Part shown: positions 1-5,189 of the stretch, in pieces | How positions within the stretch are numbered: the stretch's first letter is position 1 | How the letters are laid out: every line of letters starts with the position of its first letter | Assembly (NCBI GenBank): GCA_028690555.1 | Contig: JAQVBA010000075.1 | Location: 1-5,189 of the forward strand | DNA length: 5,189 nt | Direction of reading: 5' to 3' | From: Acholeplasmataceae bacterium | GTDB lineage: Bacteria; Bacillota_I; Bacilli_A; Acholeplasmatales; Acholeplasmataceae | Notes under the pieces: generated by a model | The model's input: only the letters and a program-made list of their open reading frames with translations | Told to the model about the DNA's origin: nothing | Database searches by the model: none | Translations under genes and position numbers: made by a program

Positions 1-80
1 ATTGATTGATAGATTTTTTAATAGTCAGTGCTATACGAACCAACCAGCATCTTCACAGCTCTATTTTACCTCAAATATGT

Positions 81-113
81 AAAAAAGTACCACATCGGTT
101 GATATGATACTTT
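81..113 (-). terminator. Intrinsic terminator of the glgA-glgC operon
   Basis: Read on the minus strand, GTATCATATC (110-101) pairs with GATGTGGTAC (96-87) around the tetraloop AACC. The stem has ten pairs, two of them G-U wobbles. An AAA/TTT extension (113-111 with 86-84) lengthens it, and the T run spans 86-81. On the plus strand the two wobbles become A-C mismatches, so the structure is good only in the leftward direction. It lies about 33 bases past the glgC stop, with no gene between. Confidence 0.85.
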
Positions 114-125
114 GTCTACAGTCTG

Positions 126-147
126 AAGGAACTTTGAAAAGTTCCTT
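126..147. terminator. Hairpin at the glgC stop codon (possible second or opposing terminator)
   Basis: This is a perfect 9-bp inverted repeat, AAGGAACTT and AAGTTCCTT, around a 4-base loop (135-138). Its right edge is the last base of the glgC TAA. On the minus strand no T run follows, so it is a poor terminator for glgC and may instead protect the mRNA 3' end. On the plus strand it is followed by TTATTCT, which could weakly terminate a convergent gene entering from the left. Either role is inference. Confidence 0.45.
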
Positions 148-1373
148 TATTCTAATGTTGATCCACTTGGTACGAATTTTGATGTAAATTTGCCAGATTT
201 AAAGATGCGACAATTTCTTCCAATTTTAGTATCAGATGGGATGATAGCACCTTTTTCAATCACAGTAATACCAGTTCGTAATAAATCTGGTTTTGCTTGA
301 TTAGGTGTTAAATCATCACCATAGCCGATATAAGTGTTTCTACCAATCGTTACTTTCTTATCGATAATACTCTTATGAATCGTCACTAAATCACCGATAA
401 TCGCATTATTTAAAATGACACTGTCTTTAATCACTGCACCCTTACCGACTCTAACACCTGGGCTTAAGACCGAATTAATAACAGCACCTTCAATCACACA
501 ACCATTTGAAACTAAACTGTTATGTATGGTAGCTTCACTGGATACTTTTACTGGAGGTAGGTCTTCACTCTTGGTGTAGACTTTCCATGTTGGATCATAA
601 AGATCAAGTTCAGTGAAATCTTTTGTCATTTGAAGGTTTGTTTCTAAATAAGAATCATAGGTACCGACATCCATCCAATAATCTTTGAATAGATAAGCAT
701 AAACTTCCTTTTTCGTTGATTCAATTAAATGAGGAATAATATGTTTTCCAAAGTCTAAATCGTCTTGCTTAATTTCAAGTAATACTTTCTTTAATAAATC
801 AAAATTAAAAAGATAAATACCCATGGATGCTAAATTTGATTTTGATGTTTTTGGTTTTTCTTCAAAATCGATAATTTCAGAATCCTTATTGACTGACATG
901 ATACCAAATCTAGAAACTTCCTCTGGTGCAACAGGTTGACATGCAATGGTTAGTCTTGCATTTTTTTCTTCGTGTGCTTGAATCATTTTACGGTAATCCA
1001 TTTTATAAATATGATCACCAGATAAGATTAAGACATATTTTGGTGTGCGTCTTTCAATAAATTCTAAATTTTTTAATACGGCATCTGCAGTTCCTAAGTA
1101 CCAATAATTATGGGGTTGTAATAACGTGACAGAAGAATCTCTTCGATCTAAGTCCCAAGGTTTACCACTACCGATATGTTCATTTAATGAAAGTGGTAGA
1201 TACTGAGTTAAAATACCAATATCATAAATCCCAGACTGTGTACAATTACTTAATGCAAAATCAATAATTCTGAATTTACCAGCAAAAGGCATCGCTGGTT
1301 TACTACGTCTTTGGGATAAAATATCTAATCTTGATCCCTTGCCTCCAGCAAGAATTAAAGCTAACGTTTCCAT
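147..1373 (-). CDS. glgC: Glucose-1-phosphate adenylyltransferase (ADP-glucose pyrophosphorylase)
   Basis: Predicted to make ADP-glucose and pyrophosphate from glucose-1-phosphate and ATP, the committed step of bacterial glycogen synthesis, in the cytoplasm. The 408-residue protein has the nucleotidyltransferase signature GGKGSRL at residues 10-16, KPAMPFAGKFRIIDF at 25-39, GTADAV at 94-99, SGDHIYKMDY at 117-126 (D119 in the catalytic Asp position), FEEKP at 169-173 (K172 in the glucose-1-phosphate-binding Lys position), SMGIYLF at 182-188 and YWMDVGT at 231-237. From about 280 the chain becomes hexapeptide-like repeats rich in V/I/G, typical of the C-terminal left-handed beta-helix. The full motif set favours a catalytic GlgC over the regulatory paralogue GlgD. 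The start follows an AGGAG site at 9 bases. It is the second gene of a leftward operon, 4 bases after glgA. The stop is TAA, and a hairpin begins at its last base. Confidence 0.96.
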   Translation of the reverse strand: METLALILAGGKGSRLDILSQRRSKPAMPFAGKFRIIDFALSNCTQSGIYDIGILTQYLPLSLNEHIGSGKPWDLDRRDSSVTLLQPHNYWYLGTADAVLKNLEFIERRTPKYVLILSGDHIYKMDYRKMIQAHEEKNARLTIACQPVAPEEVSRFGIMSVNKDSEIIDFEEKPKTSKSNLASMGIYLFNFDLLKKVLLEIKQDDLDFGKHIIPHLIESTKKEVYAYLFKDYWMDVGTYDSYLETNLQMTKDFTELDLYDPTWKVYTKSEDLPPVKVSSEATIHNSLVSNGCVIEGAVINSVLSPGVRVGKGAVIKDSVILNNAIIGDLVTIHKSIIDKKVTIGRNTYIGYGDDLTPNQAKPDLLRTGITVIEKGAIIPSDTKIGRNCRIFKSGKFTSKFVPSGSTLE

Positions 1374-1377
1374 GTCT

Positions 1378-2805
1378 TCACACTCCTAATATATTTTGGT
1401 AAATCTCTTCATATGCTAAAGCCATTTGTTTTAAACTGAAATCTTGTTTCATCGCTTGATAGACAAGTTTATTCCAAATTTTAGGTTGATTTTTATATAA
1501 ATGAATGGCTTCAAATAATTTTTCTTTAAACTCATACGCATCATAGTTTCTAAATGAGAACCCTGTACCTTCACCTGTATACATGTTATAAGGTATGACG
1601 GTATCTTTTAATCCACCCGTTTCTCTTACTAAAGGAAGCGAACCATAGCGCATTGCAATCAATTGACCAAGGCCACAAGGTTCAAATCTTGATGGCATCA
1701 TAAAGATGTCAGAAGCAGCATAAAGCTTATGGGCAATCGTTTCATTAAATCCAATATAATTACCTACCCGATTTGGGTATTTACTTGATAAATAGCGGAA
1801 GAAGTCTTGGTAAGAATCATTACCTGACCCCATTAAAATAAACCGTGCATTACTAAATTCAACGACTTCTTCTAAAGCTCTTGTCATTAAATTAATCCCT
1901 TTTTGAGTTGCAAGTCTTCCTATATAAACGACGAGGGGTTCATTTAAGTCGACATCAAGATTGAAATGGTGAAGAATTGCTTCTTTATTCGCGAGCTTAC
2001 CTTTTCTGTAAGTCTTTAAATTAAAGGTTTTATCGATCATAAAATCATGATTTGGATCATAGATTTCCGTATCGATTCCATTCAAAATGCCAACAAAATC
2101 TTTTTCACGATTGTTTAATGCCCCATCTAAAGTAAATCCGAATTCTGAAGTCATCACTTCATTACGATATGAAGGACTCACAGTATTAATTTTTGTTGCG
2201 CGTTCAATGGCAGCTTTCATAAAATTGACACGCTCAAAATGAATATACGTGTAATTGAAATCGGTATTAAAAAATCTTGCAACAAAAGTATCAAACGAAC
2301 CTTGATATTCCAAATTGTGAATGGAGTACAATGTGTGAATACTATAATATGAGTCGTTTAGATGACGATAATGTTCATCGAGCAAGTAAGGAACCATACC
2401 GGTTTGCCAATCATTTAAATGTAAGATTTGGGGATAAAAATCAATAGCGCGCATGGCCTCTAATATGGCATAAGAGAAACATGCAAACCGTTCTGCATCA
2501 TCACTATAACCATAAAGAAGATCACGTTCAAAATAATGCATATTTTGAACAAAAATATAATCAATCCCTTCATGAGTTAAAGAAAAAAGAATGACAACCG
2601 TTTCTAATCCACCAAATTTAATTGGAAAGCGTGCAAGTTCTGTCATTTTTTGGTGATGTTTAGAAATTTGTTTGTAATAAGGCGTAATAATTTTAACGTC
2701 ATGGCCAATTTTTTTTAATGACTTTGGTAAAAAATAAGCCATATCAGCAAGTCCACCAGTTTTGCTAAATGGATAAGCCTCTGCACTACAAAAGAGAATT
2801 TTCAT
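1378..2805 (-). CDS. glgA: Glycogen synthase (ADP-glucose type, GT5)
   Basis: Predicted to transfer glucose from ADP-glucose to the non-reducing end of an alpha-1,4-glucan. At 475 residues it has the usual bacterial GlgA length. The N-terminal GT-B domain begins with the KTGGLAD loop (residues 15-21), which contacts ADP-glucose. It continues with HLNDWQTG (129-136), SIHNLEYQG (161-169), NTVSPSY (207-213) and GILNGID (239-245). The C-terminal domain has GRLATQKG (296-303, with the R297 and K302 phosphate-binding pair) and SRFEPCGLGQL (372-382, with E375 in the catalytic-region glutamate position), then RETGGLKDTV. All expected active-site motifs are intact. The ATG follows an unusually long Shine-Dalgarno match. 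The gene ends in TGA, so UGA is a stop codon here. It is the first gene of the glgA-glgC operon and is divergent from the NUDIX gene. No branching enzyme or phosphorylase gene lies in the window. Confidence 0.96.
   Translation of the reverse strand: MKILFCSAEAYPFSKTGGLADMAYFLPKSLKKIGHDVKIITPYYKQISKHHQKMTELARFPIKFGGLETVVILFSLTHEGIDYIFVQNMHYFERDLLYGYSDDAERFACFSYAILEAMRAIDFYPQILHLNDWQTGMVPYLLDEHYRHLNDSYYSIHTLYSIHNLEYQGSFDTFVARFFNTDFNYTYIHFERVNFMKAAIERATKINTVSPSYRNEVMTSEFGFTLDGALNNREKDFVGILNGIDTEIYDPNHDFMIDKTFNLKTYRKGKLANKEAILHHFNLDVDLNEPLVVYIGRLATQKGINLMTRALEEVVEFSNARFILMGSGNDSYQDFFRYLSSKYPNRVGNYIGFNETIAHKLYAASDIFMMPSRFEPCGLGQLIAMRYGSLPLVRETGGLKDTVIPYNMYTGEGTGFSFRNYDAYEFKEKLFEAIHLYKNQPKIWNKLVYQAMKQDFSLKQMALAYEEIYQNILGV
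1383..1387 (-). promoter_or_regulatory. Ribosome binding site of glgC inside the end of glgA
   Basis: On the minus strand AGGAG lies 9 bases before the glgC ATG and within the last codons of glgA, just before its TGA stop. A ribosome ending glgA is therefore delivered next to the glgC start, which supports translational coupling of the two enzymes. Confidence 0.8.
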
Positions 2806-2806
2806 T

Positions 2807-2820
2807 GGATCACCTTCTTT
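2807..2820 (-). promoter_or_regulatory. Extended Shine-Dalgarno sequence of glgA
   Basis: The minus strand reads AAAGAAGGTGATCC immediately before A-ATG. This is complementary to the usual bacterial 16S rRNA 3' tail (GGATCACCTCCTTT) over about 14 positions with a single mismatch, so it is a much longer match than normal. It fixes the glgA start and predicts strong initiation. Confidence 0.85.
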
Positions 2821-2844
2821 TCTACTATTGTTTCTATATCTTCA

Positions 2845-2873
2845 ATTATAGACTATGAAACCGGTTTTAGCAA
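2845..2873 (-). promoter_or_regulatory. SigA-type promoter of glgA-glgC
   Basis: On the minus strand a -35 TTGCTA (2873-2868, 4 of 6 to TTGACA) is separated by 17 bases from a perfect -10 TATAAT (2850-2845). Transcription would start near 2838, giving a leader of about 33 bases before glgA. The spacer holds the palindrome described separately. Confidence 0.75.
2856..2869. promoter_or_regulatory. LacI-family/cre-like operator in the glgA promoter
   Basis: TGAAACCGGTTTTA contains the perfect palindrome AAACCGGTTT (2858-2867) with a central CG. It matches 13 of 14 positions of the commonly quoted cre pattern TGWAANCGNTNWCA. It fills most of the spacer between the -35 and -10 of glgA, so a bound repressor would block RNA polymerase. 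The binding protein could be CcpA or a pathway-specific LacI-family regulator; sequence alone cannot separate these. Confidence 0.6.
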
Positions 2874-2881
2874 CCAAACAT

Positions 2882-2891
2882 AAACCGATTT
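2882..2891. promoter_or_regulatory. Second, imperfect copy of the glgA operator
   Basis: AAACCGATTT differs by one base from the perfect palindrome at 2858-2867 and is centred 24 bp from it, on the far side of the glgA -35. It may be an auxiliary operator allowing cooperative binding. With AT-rich surroundings, chance similarity is possible. Confidence 0.35.
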
Positions 2892-2912
2892 GATAGATTT
2901 ACGATGAAGTTA

Positions 2913-2942
2913 TTGAAGAAATAAACTTGGATATGATATACT
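2913..2942 (+). promoter_or_regulatory. Extended -10 promoter of the NUDIX-HD unit
   Basis: TTGAAG (2913-2918) is followed after 18 bases by TATACT (2937-2942), which has the TGN extension (TGA at 2934-2936). The predicted start near 2949 leaves a leader of about 23 bases before the ATG at 2972. It lies downstream of the TTG at 2927, excluding that codon from this transcript. Confidence 0.7.
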
Positions 2943-2958
2943 TTAAGAAATATGCGAC

Positions 2959-2963
2959 GGGAG
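2959..2963 (+). promoter_or_regulatory. Ribosome binding site of the NUDIX gene
   Basis: GGGAG lies 8 bases before the ATG at 2972. No comparable site precedes the in-frame TTG at 2927, so this site decides the start. Confidence 0.75.
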
Positions 2964-2971
2964 ATGATTTC

Positions 2972-3385
2972 ATGATAAAAGAAAAGTCATGCGGCGCAGT
3001 CATTTTTAGAAAGCATCAAAATTCTTATCAATTTATGATCATTCAACAGCGCTTTGGCTTGCATTTTGGGTTTCCAAAAGGTCATGTTGAAGCAAATGAA
3101 AATGAATTGATGACCGCAAAAAGAGAAGTTAAAGAAGAAGTTGGATTAGACATTAAAATTTTTGAACATTTAAGAGATGTGACACATTATAGTCCAAGAC
3201 CTTCGGTTTCTAAAGAAGTCGTCTATTTTCTTGCGGAAGCAACTTCTGATGAGGTAAAACTTCAAGAAGATGAAGTGGATCTAGCATTATGGGTTGATCA
3301 AGAAGAAGTTTTAAACAAATTGACCTATGAAACAGATCGAAATATATTCAAAAATTTATTAGAGAAAGCGAACATTCATGGATAA
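2972..3385 (+). CDS. NUDIX hydrolase, Ap4A hydrolase-like
   Basis: Predicted cytoplasmic hydrolase of a nucleoside diphosphate linked to another moiety. The 137-residue protein has a complete NUDIX box at residues 37-59 (G-x5-E-x7-REVKEEVGL), with REVKEE supplying the metal-binding glutamates. The preceding SCGAVIFR (6-13) and FGFPKGHVE (32-40), and the later VVYFLAEA, resemble the asymmetric bis(5'-nucleosyl)-tetraphosphatase (NUDT2-like) subgroup, so Ap4A is a reasonable substrate guess. Substrate cannot be fixed from sequence alone. I chose the ATG at 2972 over an in-frame TTG at 2927. It has GGGAG 8 bases upstream, the protein then begins as family members do, and a promoter (2913-2942) overlaps the longer N-terminus. 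Its last 8 bases overlap the start of the HD gene (ATGGATAA), so the two are probably translationally coupled. Confidence 0.9.
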   Translation: MIKEKSCGAVIFRKHQNSYQFMIIQQRFGLHFGFPKGHVEANENELMTAKREVKEEVGLDIKIFEHLRDVTHYSPRPSVSKEVVYFLAEATSDEVKLQEDEVDLALWVDQEEVLNKLTYETDRNIFKNLLEKANIHG

Positions 3386-3998
3386 AAATCTTTTAGATTA
3401 TCTACATCATCAAATCATTCCTCAATATCAAAGCCTAGACCAAGCACATCAAATGGATCATGTTGAAAAAGTGATTCATGATGCCTTGAAAATCGCAAGA
3501 GATTATCCAGTGAATTTAGATATGGTTTATGTGATTGCTTGCTTTCATGATTTAGGATTACTTACAGATCGTAGATCACATCATATCATCGGTGGGAACA
3601 TGCTTTTAGAGGATCAAGTGATCCGTGCTTATTTTAGTAAAGATGAAATTAATCTCATGAAAGAAGCGATTGAAGACCACAGGGCTTCCAATGAAAATCC
3701 ACCACGTTCTATTTACGGCAAAATTATTGCTGAAGCGGATCGTAATTTAGATCCAATGACCATTTTTAAACGGACGCTTCAATTTGGTTTAAAACATTCA
3801 AGCACATATGATAAAGATCAACAAATTGAACGGGCAATCGATCATATTAAAGACAAATATGGTCCTAAAGGATACCTTAAATTATGGTTAAATACCGAGC
3901 AAAATCAAATAGGCTTGAAAAAAATTCATATGCTTTTAGAAGATGAACCACAATTAACAAACATTCTTAAACAAATCTATGACGAAATTGAAAAATAA
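3378..3998 (+). CDS. HD-domain phosphohydrolase of unknown substrate
   Basis: A 206-residue protein of the HD metal-dependent phosphohydrolase superfamily. The canonical ligands are visible: H28 (in MDHVEKV), the H57-D58 doublet (in ACFHDLG) and D121 (in AEADRNLD). Between them lie H68-H69 and the DHR at 100-102, which also recur in HD proteins. There is no nucleotidyl cyclase, RelA/SpoT synthetase, GYP or membrane segment, so it is a stand-alone HD domain. Such proteins commonly hydrolyse nucleotides or other phosphomonoesters, but the substrate is not predictable here. The start overlaps the end of the NUDIX gene by 8 bases and has only a weak upstream site (GAGA at 3362-3365, about 12 bases away), so translation probably depends on re-initiation after the NUDIX stop. 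Its last codons form the left arm of the unit's terminator. Confidence 0.85.
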   Translation: MDKNLLDYLHHQIIPQYQSLDQAHQMDHVEKVIHDALKIARDYPVNLDMVYVIACFHDLGLLTDRRSHHIIGGNMLLEDQVIRAYFSKDEINLMKEAIEDHRASNENPPRSIYGKIIAEADRNLDPMTIFKRTLQFGLKHSSTYDKDQQIERAIDHIKDKYGPKGYLKLWLNTEQNQIGLKKIHMLLEDEPQLTNILKQIYDEIEK

Positions 3999-4018
3999 TC
4001 CAATTTTGTCTTTTTTTT
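3981..4018 (+). terminator. Intrinsic terminator of the NUDIX-HD unit
   Basis: GACGAAATTG (3981-3990) pairs with CAATTTTGTC (4001-4010) over ten pairs including one G-U wobble, around a 10-base loop. A run of eight T follows directly (4011-4018). The left arm is the last coding part of the HD gene and the stop codon sits in the loop, so the terminator overlaps the gene. Confidence 0.85.
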
Positions 4019-4034
4019 ATACGCAATTTATGTT
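4006..4034 (+). promoter_or_regulatory. Candidate promoter of ald
   Basis: TTGTCT (4006-4011) is followed after 17 bases by TATGTT (4029-4034); each hexamer matches 4 of 6 consensus bases. It would share bases with the upstream terminator and start transcription near 4041. It is the best candidate in a short gap but is weak, and ald could be partly transcribed by read-through. Confidence 0.4.
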
Positions 4035-4048
4035 ACAAAGCTTCTGTA

Positions 4049-4062
4049 AGAAAACGTTTACA
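4049..4062. promoter_or_regulatory. cre-like operator in the ald leader
   Basis: AGAAAACGTTTACA matches 13 of 14 positions of TGWAANCGNTNWCA and holds the palindrome AAACGTTT (4052-4059). It lies just downstream of the predicted ald start and 4 bases before its ribosome binding site, a position suited to repression or roadblock. It overlaps a second dyad, TGTAA-N8-TTACA (4045-4062), and another TTACA lies at 4033-4037, so a different regulator could use this DNA. Confidence 0.55.
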
Positions 4063-4066
4063 TTTT

Positions 4067-4072
4067 AAGGAG
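4067..4072 (+). promoter_or_regulatory. Ribosome binding site of ald
   Basis: AAGGAG lies 6 bases before the ATG at 4079 and supports that start. Confidence 0.85.
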
Positions 4073-4078
4073 AGAAAC

Positions 4079-5182
4079 ATGATTCTAGGAACTGTAAAAG
4101 AAGTTAAGAACAATGAATTTCGCATTGGTCTTACACCAAGTAGTGTACGTGAATATGTGCATCATCGTCACCAAGTTTTAGTTGAATCGAATGCTGGACT
4201 TGGCGCAGGATTCACAGACGTAGAATATCAAGCAGCAGGCGCTGAAATTGTCAATAAGGCTGCAGATGTTTGGAAGAGATCAGATATGATTGTTAAGGTT
4301 AAAGAACCTTTAGAATCAGAATTTGGTTATTTAAGAGAAGGGTTATTGCTTTACACATATTTGCACCTTGCCGCAAATGAAGCATTGACTCACGCACTTA
4401 TTGAAAGTAAGACTCAAGCTGTTGTATATGAAACCATTATGTTACCAGATGGATCACTTCCTTGCTTAAAGCCAATGAGTGAAGTTGCTGGACGCTTAAG
4501 TGCCATTGAAGGAGCAAAACATCTAGAAAAGCCTTTTGGCGGAAGTGGTGTGCTCGTTTCTGGTGTACCAGGTGTTCCTGGTGCTAAAGCAGCAATTATC
4601 GGTGCAGGTGTTGTTGGTGAAAATGCACTTAAAATGCTTGTTGGTATGGGTGCTGATGTCACAGTGTTAGATATTAACTTAAACAAGTTAACATATCTTG
4701 ATGACATTTATGGCAACCGTATTAAGACTTTATTCAGCAGTTCAGATAATATTGAAAAAGCAGTAACTGAAGCTGATATCGTCATTGGTGCCGTTTTACT
4801 TCCAGGTGCAAAAGCACCGAAGTTAATTAAGCGTGCCTATTATAAAAATATGAAACCCGGAAGTGTCATCGTTGACGTTGCGATTGACCAAGGTGGATCA
4901 ACTGAAGTGTCAAAAGCAACTTATCATGACAATCCAACATATGTTGTCGATGGAATCATTCACTATACCGTTGCAAATATGCCAGGTGCAGTACCAAGAA
5001 CTTCAACGATTGCCCTCAATAATGCAACATTAAGATATGGTTTAATGATTGCTGATTTAGGTTTAGATATTGCGATGAATCGATCAGAACCATTAAAATT
5101 AGGGGTTAACATTTATCAAGGAAATTGTACATGTGAAGGTGTATGTGAAGCCTTCAACCTTGAATACGTTCATCTTGGATAA
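4079..5182 (+). CDS. ald: Alanine dehydrogenase (NAD-dependent)
   Basis: Predicted to catalyse reversible oxidative deamination of L-alanine to pyruvate and ammonium with NAD, linking amino acids to central carbon and redox balance. The 367-residue length is normal for the family. Residues known from characterised alanine dehydrogenases fall at the same numbers: R15 and K75 (substrate binding), H96 (catalytic), D198 after the third strand of the Rossmann fold (NAD ribose) and D270 (catalytic). The dinucleotide-binding loop is GAGVVG at 175-180. The segment VPGVPGAKAAIIGAG is typical of Ald rather than of transhydrogenase alpha subunits, and there is no transhydrogenase membrane domain. The ATG follows AAGGAG at 6 bases. 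The gene follows a terminator and has its own leader with an operator-like site, so it is probably its own transcription unit. The extreme C-terminus is unusual in carrying C350, C352 and C356. Confidence 0.96.
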   Translation: MILGTVKEVKNNEFRIGLTPSSVREYVHHRHQVLVESNAGLGAGFTDVEYQAAGAEIVNKAADVWKRSDMIVKVKEPLESEFGYLREGLLLYTYLHLAANEALTHALIESKTQAVVYETIMLPDGSLPCLKPMSEVAGRLSAIEGAKHLEKPFGGSGVLVSGVPGVPGAKAAIIGAGVVGENALKMLVGMGADVTVLDINLNKLTYLDDIYGNRIKTLFSSSDNIEKAVTEADIVIGAVLLPGAKAPKLIKRAYYKNMKPGSVIVDVAIDQGGSTEVSKATYHDNPTYVVDGIIHYTVANMPGAVPRTSTIALNNATLRYGLMIADLGLDIAMNRSEPLKLGVNIYQGNCTCEGVCEAFNLEYVHLG

Positions 5183-5189
5183 TTCATTA

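Noticed and set aside
10..75. Possible tRNA or small RNA on the minus strand (GGTTCG resembling a T-arm)
   Set aside because: No acceptor stem, D-arm or anticodon arm can be folded around it; only a 4-bp stem (ATAG/CTAT) is present.
1..82. Possible C-terminal tail of a rightward gene (open frame 2-82 ending in TAA)
   Set aside because: A second plus-strand frame is open over the same stretch (6 to about 107) and neither short product is recognisable. Sequence left of the window is needed to decide.
147..1373. Calling this gene glgD, the regulatory paralogue
   Set aside because: The catalytic motifs (GGKGSRL, SGDHIYKMDY, FEEKP) are intact, which fits GlgC.
1360..1376. cre-like TGGAAACGTTAGCT at the start of glgC
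   Set aside because: It has several mismatches to the pattern and its bases are explained by the first codons of the conserved N-terminus.
4414..4707. 97-codon open frame on the minus strand
   Set aside because: It lies wholly inside ald, antisense to its conserved NAD-binding region. Its Pro/Thr/Ser-rich product is what the reverse of Gly/Ala-rich codons gives, and no ribosome site or promoter is evident.
4079..5182. Calling this gene a NAD(P) transhydrogenase alpha subunit
   Set aside because: The length and the positions of R15, K75, H96, D198 and D270 fit alanine dehydrogenase, and there is no partner subunit or membrane segment.

Overview
The window is AT-rich, with short intergenic gaps, strong Shine-Dalgarno sequences and standard sigma-70/SigA-type promoters. 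This suggests a low-GC Gram-positive bacterium (Bacillota or a Mollicutes-related lineage such as Acholeplasmatales). UGA is a true stop: glgA ends in TGA four bases before the glgC start, and the tryptophans checked use TGG. That argues against the Mycoplasma/Spiroplasma code. The exact lineage is inference. I see no mobile element, RNA gene, CRISPR array or phage signature.

Layout. Positions 1-80 cannot be assigned. From 81 to 149 lie two tandem hairpins downstream of a leftward operon; the distal one (81-113) is a convincing intrinsic terminator for the minus strand. The leftward operon is glgA (glycogen synthase, 1378-2805) followed by glgC (ADP-glucose pyrophosphorylase, 147-1373). The genes are 4 bases apart, and the glgC ribosome binding site lies inside the end of glgA. 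A divergent control region (2806-2971) holds the glgA promoter with a LacI-family/cre-like palindrome in its spacer, and an extended -10 promoter facing right. That promoter drives a two-gene unit: an Ap4A-hydrolase-like NUDIX protein (2972-3385) and an HD-domain phosphohydrolase (3378-3998), overlapping by 8 bases. A strong intrinsic terminator (3981-4018) ends this unit. Then comes alanine dehydrogenase (ald, 4079-5182), whose leader carries a second cre-like operator.

Function. GlgC makes ADP-glucose from glucose-1-phosphate and ATP, and GlgA polymerises it into alpha-1,4-glucan. The NUDIX and HD proteins look like nucleotide or phosphoester housekeeping enzymes. Ald interconverts L-alanine and pyruvate with NAD. 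The shared theme is carbon and energy status: both the glycogen operon and ald have operator-like sites with a central CG matching 13 of 14 positions of the commonly quoted cre pattern. This suggests, without proving, common control by CcpA or another LacI-family regulator. I found no clearly novel system; the most useful observations are regulatory, plus one start-site correction.
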